A stretch of 64,000 nt of DNA from Candidatus Leptofilum gracile (lineage in GTDB: Bacteria; Chloroflexota; Anaerolineae; Promineifilales; Promineifilaceae), in contig JADJOJ010000004.1 in NCBI GenBank assembly GCA_016713825.1, forward strand, positions 186,001 to 250,000. Direction: 5' to 3'. Positions 33,209-39,563 of the stretch are shown here, piece after piece (position 1 is the stretch's first letter; each line of letters starts with the position of its first letter). The translations under genes were made by a program, and so were the position numbers. A model generated the notes under the pieces. It had not been told where the DNA came from. It did no database searches and saw nothing but the letters and a program-made list of their open reading frames with translations.

Positions 33209-34255
33209 TCAATCCATTATGCAATTGGCATTGAATGATTCAATCAACTCTTTGCCTACGCCAATAGTCAGATCCATAAAATAGAGTTTTCCTGGTTCAA
33301 AGGTTGCAAAAACCAATTGTTGTCCATCTGGTGACCAGTCGATGGTCCATATTCTGGATTGTAGGTCTAATGAATCGCTGAAACATGATCCGTCTGCAGT
33401 TGAAAGGAAGATATGGTCATGGTAAATCTTTTCCCCGTCCTCGGAGACATCATATGTAAAAACCAACATATCACCATCAGGAGACCAATTAGGGGTTCGC
33501 AAACGTTTGTCAATTACCCCAATCAGCTCGCCTGACTCAATGTCAATAATCTGTAGCCCATCTACATTCATGACGGTCAAATACCCATCCGAAGAAACAT
33601 CAAAACTGTCAGTTACAGTGACCATAGCAGCCTCAGTTTGGGCAAATTGACGTTGTTTACCACTATCTAGGTCGATTTCAAAAATGGGCACTTGTTCTTT
33701 CAGGTGACCAATGTCATTGTCAATAACGATAATTTTGTTTGGTTCACTACCCCAAGTTGCTGCACTCCCAAACCATAATTCCTGTTGAAATTGGCCACTT
33801 TGGGCATCGACGATACCAATATTGAATGGTGTGTCTTCTGTCGGTCGTTCTACATAAATTGTTACGATCAATGATTGACTGTCAGGTGACCACTCTGGGG
33901 TAAATTTAGTGTCTTCTTGCTCCGGTAGAATAGGATGAAATACACCTGTAGTTATGTCTATGACCGCCACACCAATGTCCTCAAGCCAGCCTTTTTCATA
34001 CCTGACTACTACTTTTTGACCATCTGGAGACCATGCCGATTCAAGAAACCTCGTTTCTGAATCCATTTCCAAAAAATCGATGCCTTCATACCGTTCCGGC
34101 CCTGGTTTTGATGTGCATCCTACAGTGGTGCAAACGCTTATAATCGATATTAGTAATAAGATTGACCACTGTATCAGGGTTATCTTTGTTGGCACTTGTG
34201 GATAAGGTCTTAGATGATTAGCAACGAAATTTCTGATGTAGTCAGTTTTTAGCAT
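33209..34255 (-). CDS. Exported WD40-like (PD40/TolB-type) beta-propeller protein, cassette gene
   Basis: 348 residues from MLKTDYIRNF; GGAGG lies 8 nt upstream of this ATG. A hydrophobic segment WSILLLISIISVCTTVGC follows ~27 residues in and could be a signal anchor or an atypical lipoprotein signal. The rest is a propeller with at least four WSPDG blades: AWSPDGQKVVV, EWSPDSQSLIV, NWSPDGDMLVF and DWSPDGQQLVF. It probably binds protein or ligand outside the membrane. The AT-rich composition, lack of octamer and attC-like site right after the stop identify it as cassette cargo. Confidence 0.8.
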   Translation of the reverse strand: MLKTDYIRNFVANHLRPYPQVPTKITLIQWSILLLISIISVCTTVGCTSKPGPERYEGIDFLEMDSETRFLESAWSPDGQKVVVRYEKGWLEDIGVAVIDITTGVFHPILPEQEDTKFTPEWSPDSQSLIVTIYVERPTEDTPFNIGIVDAQSGQFQQELWFGSAATWGSEPNKIIVIDNDIGHLKEQVPIFEIDLDSGKQRQFAQTEAAMVTVTDSFDVSSDGYLTVMNVDGLQIIDIESGELIGVIDKRLRTPNWSPDGDMLVFTYDVSEDGEKIYHDHIFLSTADGSCFSDSLDLQSRIWTIDWSPDGQQLVFATFEPGKLYFMDLTIGVGKELIESFNANCIMD

Positions 34256-34483
34256 TATTGAATCCTCCATAACAACAAGGGTTTGGCAAAAAATGTATTA
34301 CCAAAAATGACGATAAAGTTGTTATAGGAGTTCCCTGTCCTGGCAAAAGGTATTCTTAATAGCACCAGTCAATCCGATACCCCAAATACGCTACCAAGTA
34401 AGTTAAATTATTATAGTCGCGTAGTACTCAATATTTTCTCTGACCTCCTTTCCGTTGTAGCAGACATTTTTACTCACTGGCTG

Positions 34484-34549
34484 CGCTAACGAAGTAAGGA
34501 TTCATGCGGCGCGGAGTCTTCGGAGCCGCCGCATAATCCTGAGTTGAAC
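34484..34549 (-). repeat. attC-like site E, at border of IS91-type insertion
   Basis: 66 bp. Arms AAGGATTCATGCGGCG and CCGCCGCATAATCC pair over about 14 bp with one extra base. Cores: GTTCAAC (34543-34549) and GTTAGCG (34484-34490) on the reverse strand. Read on the forward strand the second core is GTTGAAC, a better GTTRRRY, and the extra base also favours that polarity, so orientation is uncertain. The core contains the GTTC tetranucleotide used by IS91 elements. Confidence 0.55.
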
Positions 34550-34609
34550 AAAGCCGGATGGGCGGGACCCTTTTCACTTGGAATTTAAGACCAGGGGATG
34601 TACGTTAAC

Positions 34610-34741
34610 CGCCAACACCAGCCCCACACGATGGGGGTCATTGTAGCAGTTTGGACTGGAAAAGGTCAATAAACAGCGACAGGTTTGGACCGACGTTTTC
34701 TCGCGAAGCCACCATAACTCGTCGGCTGGCAAACGTTAGGC
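34610..34741. repeat. Weak attC-like palindrome F
   Basis: CGCCAAC at 34610 and GTTAGGC at 34735, with CCAGCC/GGCTGG inner boxes. Pairing beyond these is poor. If the IS91 border at 34550 is right, this lies inside the element and may be coincidental. Confidence 0.25.
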
Positions 34742-34810
34742 AGCTTAAAAAAAGCAACCCGTACCAGGATGCAGTTCAGTTAGTCACCAATTGTCACCCA
34801 ATGAGCCAGG

Positions 34811-35935
34811 TCAAGGCGGCAGCCAGGATGATGAGACCGGGAGTGGCTTCGGCAAAGAGTGAACAGGACGGAGGGGGAGGCCGCAAAGAGGGCATCTCCG
34901 CAACCATATCGTTGGTGCAGGAGGCACTGTCTCCTCTGGTTGTTCCTGTTTAGGCGGCGATGGCGTAGGTCTAAGCCAGGCGATCACCTGCCGCAAGCGT
35001 GCCCGCTGCCCCGGACTGAACAAACCATAATAACGCACCTTGACAAACCCCTTGGGCAAGACATGCTGCAAGAAGCGGCGGATGAACTCCAAGACGGCCA
35101 CCGTGCACAATCGCCAGTGGCGTGAGCCAGATGGACGGAAACGAAAGGTGACTGTCGGCAGACCACCGGCCGGGTCATGGTTCAGCGAAACAATGCGGCG
35201 GTTGGTGATGGCGACGCGAAAGATGTAAGGGGCCAGGTAGCGCAACGCCCGTTGGCCGCTGCCGACCCGTTTACAATGGACGACCCAGGGCTTAGGCCAG
35301 ACGGCCGGGGGGATTTGTCCCCAGAGGTCGGTCTGGCGCAAGGCATCACGGACTTTGGCGCGAAACAAGAGGGAAAGCGCCTTGACCGGGAGAAAAAAGC
35401 GCCTGGTGCGCCGCCAGCGCCAAACCTGCCCGTCCCACGCCCCGGCCGGAACCAGGTAATGGACGTGGGGATGGTAAGCCAGGTCGCGACCCCAGGTGTG
35501 CAGCACGCCAACCAGGCCAATATCCCCGCCCAGAAAGCGAGGATTTTGCGCCAACTGCTGGGTGGCCTCGGCGGAGGCGCGAAAGAGCAGATTGTAGAAC
35601 AGCCGCTGATGGCTGCGAGCGAAGGGACGTAATTCGGCGGGAAGGGTAAAAGTCAGCATGAAGTAAGGTGTGGGCAGCAGCATCTCTTCCTGCCGGGCCA
35701 ACCATTGCGCCGCCTTGTCCCCCTGACACTGCGGGCAATGGCGATTGCGGCAGGAATGATAGCTGTACTGCGTCTGCTCACAGGTGTCACATAGATAGAC
35801 GTGGCCACCCAGAGCGGCTGTGCGGCACTGCCCAATAGCGCGGATAGCCTGCCGATGGCTGGGCAAGAGTTGGTCACCGAAGGCAGCTTCATAGGCCGGG
35901 CCATATTGCTGGTAGATGTCGGCCAGGGTCACCAT
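34811..35935 (-). CDS. IS91-family HUH (Y1) transposase
   Basis: 374 residues. The N-terminal zinc-binding module has CRTAALGGHVYLCDTCEQ, then CRNRHCPQCQGDKAAQW. The rolling-circle nuclease has LLPTPYFMLTFTLP, the HUH metal motif YHPHVHYLVPAG and the catalytic tyrosine region LRYLAPYIFRVAITNRRI. It nicks single-stranded DNA and moves the element by rolling-circle transposition. A late CPLCGLPL motif suggests a second zinc knuckle. The start overlaps the upstream recombinase by 7 nt. Full length and apparently intact. Confidence 0.92.
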   Translation of the reverse strand: MVTLADIYQQYGPAYEAAFGDQLLPSHRQAIRAIGQCRTAALGGHVYLCDTCEQTQYSYHSCRNRHCPQCQGDKAAQWLARQEEMLLPTPYFMLTFTLPAELRPFARSHQRLFYNLLFRASAEATQQLAQNPRFLGGDIGLVGVLHTWGRDLAYHPHVHYLVPAGAWDGQVWRWRRTRRFFLPVKALSLLFRAKVRDALRQTDLWGQIPPAVWPKPWVVHCKRVGSGQRALRYLAPYIFRVAITNRRIVSLNHDPAGGLPTVTFRFRPSGSRHWRLCTVAVLEFIRRFLQHVLPKGFVKVRYYGLFSPGQRARLRQVIAWLRPTPSPPKQEQPEETVPPAPTIWLRRCPLCGLPLRPVHSLPKPLPVSSSWLPP

Positions 35936-36807
35936 GGCGTATCGGTAGGCAGGCCAGGTAAGTTGGCCATGACCAGATTGATGGCGCGGGTGGCCATCTC
36001 TTCGGCCGGGCGGGTCAGGTGGGTGTAAATAGCTGTCGTCTTTAAGGAACGGTGCCCCAACCAGATTTGAATCAGGCGCAGATTGACGCCCGCTTCCAGC
36101 AGGTGAGTGGCCCAGGAATGGCGCAGGGTATGGACAGAGGCGGTCTTGTTGACCCCGCTCTCCTGCAACGCGGCCTTGAAGGCACGCTGTACCCCGGTAG
36201 GACTCATCGTCTCCCGAACGCCAGTCGTTGTCTTAGCCGGAAAGAGCCAGGTAGGATGGCGATGGGTGAGCCAGAAGGCGCGCAGCAGCGGCAACACGGA
36301 TTCTGGCAAGGGGACGTAGCGATCTTTGCCGCCTTTGCCCTGTTGAATATGCAGGCACATGCGGTCGCTATCGACGTTGCCAACCCGCAAGCCAACGCCT
36401 TCTTGTAAGCGTAAGCCACAGCCGTAGATGAGACTCAGGCAAGCGCGATAGGCGGGATGTTTCAGGTGGCTGAGAAGACGGTGAACTTCGCTGACACTGA
36501 GGACGACGGGCAGCTTATCTGATTTTCCAGGTCGAATCAGGTCAAAGGTCTGCCAATCGCGCTGGAGTGTTTGCTCAAAGAAAAACTTGATACCACACAG
36601 TGCCTGGGTACAGGTGCTGCGCGACACTTTCTTCTCATTTTTGAGATACAAGAAGTAGTCGCGCAGTTCTTCTTCGGTAATTTGGTCGGGGGATTTGTTG
36701 AAAAAGTCGGCCAACTGGCGCACGGCCGTGGCATAAGCCGCCTGGGTCTTGGGTGCCAGGCCGCGCAGTTGCATGTCTTGTAACATGCGCTGACGTAAAG
36801 GGGTCAT
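35929..36807 (-). CDS. Tyrosine recombinase/integrase accompanying the IS91-type transposase
   Basis: 292 residues. The N-terminal SAM-like core-binding domain begins MTPLRQRMLQDMQLRGLAPKTQAAYATAVRQL. The catalytic domain has Arg in YGCGLRLQEGVGL, Lys in [28 protein letters not shown] (His/Arg), LGH and the nucleophile in TTAIYTHL. It lacks the IntI-specific insertion and so is not a second integron integrase. It overlaps the transposase gene downstream by 7 nt. Similar Y-recombinase/IS91 pairings are known (from memory) in other IS91-group elements. Its role, perhaps resolving or targeting the element, is unproven. One octamer lies at 36721. Confidence 0.88.
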   Translation of the reverse strand: MTPLRQRMLQDMQLRGLAPKTQAAYATAVRQLADFFNKSPDQITEEELRDYFLYLKNEKKVSRSTCTQALCGIKFFFEQTLQRDWQTFDLIRPGKSDKLPVVLSVSEVHRLLSHLKHPAYRACLSLIYGCGLRLQEGVGLRVGNVDSDRMCLHIQQGKGGKDRYVPLPESVLPLLRAFWLTHRHPTWLFPAKTTTGVRETMSPTGVQRAFKAALQESGVNKTASVHTLRHSWATHLLEAGVNLRLIQIWLGHRSLKTTAIYTHLTRPAEEMATRAINLVMANLPGLPTDTPW

Positions 36808-36911
36808 GACTATACCTCCTAGGGGAAAATGGATTTATAGGAAATATAATCGTTTATGCGGTTGAATTTGAAGGGGAATAAGTTGTTTCGACTACCTGCG
36901 CGCAGCGCTTA

Positions 36912-37162
36912 GTTCAACATATATTATGCCGACTGGTGTTCGGCATAAGAACTGGGTTTTGCATGTTATGCCGAAAGATTTCGGCTTTCTTTCGGCATAA
37001 CATGCCTGATAAGGTAAAATTGCTGCGTTCGTGTCGGCATAAGACGAGAATCCAGGGTTTATGCAGAATACTGTTCAGTATAACTCCCCAATTCCCTGGC
37101 AAAATGCTGACTTCAGCCAGTATAAATGCTTTTTTGTGGTTTTTCAATTTAGGAAGTAGAAA
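36912..37162. promoter_or_regulatory. Candidate attI and integrase promoter region
   Basis: About 250 bp between the IS91-type element and the intI start. A 9-mer TTATGCCGA or its complement occurs five times (36924, 36940, 36966, 36992, 37034), including a perfect 17-bp inverted repeat GCATGTTATGCCGAAAG (36961-36977 with 36989-37005). GTTGAAC, a GTTRRRY core, is on the reverse strand at 36912-36918, facing the cassettes. Repeated integrase-binding motifs next to a core site are how attI sites look. TACTGTTCAGTA near 37068 could be a repressor site. Confidence 0.5.
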
Positions 37163-38137
37163 ATGGCACAAAAGATCAAACTGCTCGATCAGGTTCGTCA
37201 GAAGATTCGCCTCAAGGGGTATTCCTACCAAACCGAAAAAACATACGTGGATTGGATTAAACGGTTTATTTTGTTTCATCAGAAGCGGCATCCGTCTGAA
37301 ATGGGCAAGGATGAAGTCGAGGCCTTCCTGACCCATCTGGCGGTGGATAGAGATGTCGCGGCTTCAACGCAAAATCAGGCGCTCAGCGCCTTGTTGTTTT
37401 TATATCGAGACGTTCTGAATCAACCGTTGGATTGGGTGAATGTACTTTGGGCAAAAAAGCCGTCCCGTTTGCCTGTTGTGTTAACCCGGCAAGAAGTGCA
37501 CGCTGTTTTAAACCAATTAACGGGACTGCCTCATCTTGTGGTTCAGCTGCTTTATGGTGCCGGTTTGCGGGTAAATGAATGCCTTCGGCTGCGGGTTAAA
37601 GATGTCGATTTTGGCCAGCAGCTGATTATTGTTCGGGACGGTAAAGGGTTTAAGGATAGAGCGACACCGCTGCCCCAAACGGCCGTTCCCGCCCTACATA
37701 CCCAGCTGCAAACCACACAAAAACTGCATTACCAGGACCTGGCAGACGGCAACGGCCGTGTTTCACTGCCCCATGCCCTCGCTCAAAAATATCCCAATGC
37801 CCCTACAGAGTGGCAGTGGCAGTTTGTCTTCCCCTCACACACTTTGTCGCAAGACCCGCAGTCAGATGACGAGACGTTGTACCGCCACCACCTCCATCCC
37901 AGCAGCATACAAAAAGCCGTGCGGCAGGCTGCCAAAAAAGCCCGCCTTGCCAAACACGTTACCCCCCATACCTTTCGCCACAGCTTTGCCACCCATTTGC
38001 TGGAAGCAGGCTATGATATTCGCACCATTCAGGAACTGCTGGGTCATAAAGACGTCAAAACAACCATGATCTACACCCATGTGATCAACCGCGGCGCGAT
38101 GGGTGTACGCAGCCCGCTGGATGAGCTAGCCCTATGA
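37163..38137 (+). CDS. intI: Integron integrase (IntI-type tyrosine recombinase)
   Basis: 324 residues, the usual IntI length. N-terminal [29 protein letters not shown] and [20 protein letters not shown] are typical IntI. Catalytic residues: Arg136 ([14 protein letters not shown]), Lys161/164 (DGKGFKDR), His269 and Arg272 (HTFRHSF), His295 (LLGHKDV), Tyr304 (TTMIYTHV). Residues ~205-250 hold the insertion found only in integron integrases, [20 protein letters not shown] and [18 protein letters not shown]. It recombines attC with attI. AGGAAG lies before the ATG. Two octamers occur inside, so it looks native. Its stop overlaps the next start (ATGA). Confidence 0.95.
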   Translation: MAQKIKLLDQVRQKIRLKGYSYQTEKTYVDWIKRFILFHQKRHPSEMGKDEVEAFLTHLAVDRDVAASTQNQALSALLFLYRDVLNQPLDWVNVLWAKKPSRLPVVLTRQEVHAVLNQLTGLPHLVVQLLYGAGLRVNECLRLRVKDVDFGQQLIIVRDGKGFKDRATPLPQTAVPALHTQLQTTQKLHYQDLADGNGRVSLPHALAQKYPNAPTEWQWQFVFPSHTLSQDPQSDDETLYRHHLHPSSIQKAVRQAAKKARLAKHVTPHTFRHSFATHLLEAGYDIRTIQELLGHKDVKTTMIYTHVINRGAMGVRSPLDELAL

Positions 38138-38988
38138 CCACAGAGGCAGAACGTGAAGCAGTGGTAACGGCCGTTACCACCGCCATCAAACAATCCAAAA
38201 AATACGGCGACACCAGCGAAGCCACCATCCGCCAGCTGGCCGAAGAAGCCGCCAGGCAGCACAAAAAGCCCAAAGCGGCCATCAAAGCGGTGCGCGCCCG
38301 GCTGCACAGCATCATGGCCCCCTACCTGGGCGACCCCGACTACGCCGCACTGGCCCGGCAGCTCAGCGACGCGTTTGCCGCCAACGACCAGGCGCGCATC
38401 AACCAGCTCTGCCTGGCCAGCCTGGACGCCCACCTCTCCACCCGCGAACGCCTGCCCATCATGACGGAGTTTTACCAGCAGATCTTCGCCGTTACCGGCC
38501 AGCCCAGCGCCATTTTGGACATCGCCTGTGCGCTGAATCCGCTGGCGCTGCGCTGGATGTTCCCCAATGTCGGTAATCAGTTATCAGTGGTCAGTAATCA
38601 GGTGAAGTTTTATGCGTATGATATTCATGAGCCGCGCATTCAGTTCATCAACCATTATTTTCAGCTAGAGGGGCTGGCACCGCTGGCGCGGGTGCAGGAT
38701 GTGGCCATGCAGTTCCCGCACGAGCAGGCGGATGTGGCGCTGTTCCTCAAAGAGATGCCCCGCTTTACCCGCAATTATGGCGATTTGGGACGGCCGTTAC
38801 TCCAATCACTCAACGTTCGCTGGCTCGTCCTCTCCTACCCCAGCATCAGCACCCACGGCGGGCGCAACCTCACCAGCCGCTACCGCGACTTCATGCACCA
38901 GCTCATTGCCGGCCTGGATTGGCCCCTCACCGAACTGCTTTTTGAAGGCGAAATCGTCTTCATCATCGACAAACTCGTTAGAAAATAG
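38134..38988 (+). CDS. 16S rRNA (guanine-1405-N7)-methyltransferase, Rmt/Arm-like
   Basis: 284 residues. It matches the aminoglycoside-resistance 16S methyltransferases: [52 protein letters not shown] motif [14 protein letters not shown] (family usually LDIACGLNPLAL), [16 protein letters not shown] and a Gly/Arg pair GGRNLTSRY. Methylation at G1405 protects from 4,6-disubstituted deoxystreptamines such as gentamicin. It overlaps intI by 4 nt, so it is co-translated with the integrase. Residues ~146-157 ([10 protein letters not shown]) are encoded by a GGTAATCAGT-type repeat and seem to be an insertion. The stop codon lies in a repeat border. Family is secure; activity is untested. Confidence 0.9.
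   Translation: MTTEAEREAVVTAVTTAIKQSKKYGDTSEATIRQLAEEAARQHKKPKAAIKAVRARLHSIMAPYLGDPDYAALARQLSDAFAANDQARINQLCLASLDAHLSTRERLPIMTEFYQQIFAVTGQPSAILDIACALNPLALRWMFPNVGNQLSVVSNQVKFYAYDIHEPRIQFINHYFQLEGLAPLARVQDVAMQFPHEQADVALFLKEMPRFTRNYGDLGRPLLQSLNVRWLVLSYPSISTHGGRNLTSRYRDFMHQLIAGLDWPLTELLFEGEIVFIIDKLVRK
38570..38604 (+). repeat. TAATCAGT-type repeat inside the 16S methyltransferase gene
   Basis: GGTAATCAG-TTATCAGTGGT-CAGTAATCAGG: three imperfect TAATCAG units in frame, resembling low-complexity spacer repeats such as those at 49682-49758 and 51342-51405. It falls between the SAM motif and the next strand. Confidence 0.6.
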
Positions 38989-39227
38989 GCCGCGGATTAC
39001 GCGGATTTACGCGGATTAAAATCTGTGGAAATCTGTGTTAATCTGTGGCTCTACTGAAAAAAGGGTGATTTCACCGCAAAGCGCGCGAAGAACGCCAAGA
39101 TTAAAGCGTAAAACTTTGCGCTCTTTGCGTCCTTGGCGGTTCAACCAATTCTTGACCATTACAAAATCTGCGAAATCTGCTGATTTTCATTCATGGTGGT
39201 CGGCGACAGCCGGTGTCGTCTCCTCTA
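38983..39227 (+). repeat. Composite intergenic repeat, copy R2
   Basis: It starts AAATAGGCCGCGGATTACGC and ends ATTTTCATTCATGGTGGTCG ... GTGTCGTCTCCTCT, as do R1 and R3. It contains an additional CTACTGAAAAAAGGGTGATT ... CCGCAAAG block also found in elements 41907-42243 and 46025-46271. Its first bases supply the TAG stop of the upstream methyltransferase. Confidence 0.75.
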
Positions 39228-39233
39228 AAAAAA

Positions 39234-39347
39234 GGCTCTTTGGGAAATCAGGGGGGTTACAGCCCGTGATGCGTGATACGTGACCAGAGCGGTATCACGT
39301 TTTACGCATCACGTTTCACGCCGAACCCCACGAAATCCTGAAGACCC
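39234..39347 (+). repeat. ISL3-like MITE, copy 3
   Basis: 114 bp, ends GGCTCTTTGGGAAATCAGGG and CCCCACGAAATCCTGAAGACCC, core GATGCGTGATACGTGACC. Flanking octets TAAAAAAA and AAAATAAA are only loosely alike. It is inserted directly beside composite repeat R2. Confidence 0.85.
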
Positions 39348-39563
39348 AAAATAAACAAATCTGATCTCTTCCACTATAGCCTGCGCAAGCTGTTACAATA
39401 CAAAGCAAAGGTTATGATTTTTGTCACCTAACGCCTGCCCGGTTGACCGTGTATTCTCTCTTCGGGCAGTAATCGGCCAAATCACCTGCACTATTTCCCC
39501 AAAAAGACCTGCCGATTACTTTTGAATAAAGGCAGAAATTACAACAAAGTAGGTGAGCAATTT

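Larger units (their letters stand above)
34550..36911 (-). mobile_element. IS91-type element with tyrosine recombinase (borders approximate)
   Basis: It contains an HUH transposase and an overlapping tyrosine recombinase. Downstream of the transposase, reading on its strand, the non-coding end is followed directly by GTTC (34549-34546), the tetranucleotide at the oriIS end of IS91-family insertions. The other (terIS) end is not defined and is placed near 36911 only because the attI-like repeats begin there. No terminal inverted repeats or target duplication are seen, as expected for this rolling-circle type. It appears to separate the integron integrase from most of its cassettes. Confidence 0.55.

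Noticed and set aside
34610..34741. A sixth attC site in the main array
   Set aside because: Only the cores and 6-bp boxes pair; it lies inside the inferred IS91-type element, so it is kept only as a weak palindrome.
35929..36807. Second integron integrase
   Set aside because: A tyrosine recombinase of similar length, but the IntI-specific insertion is missing and it overlaps the IS91-type transposase.
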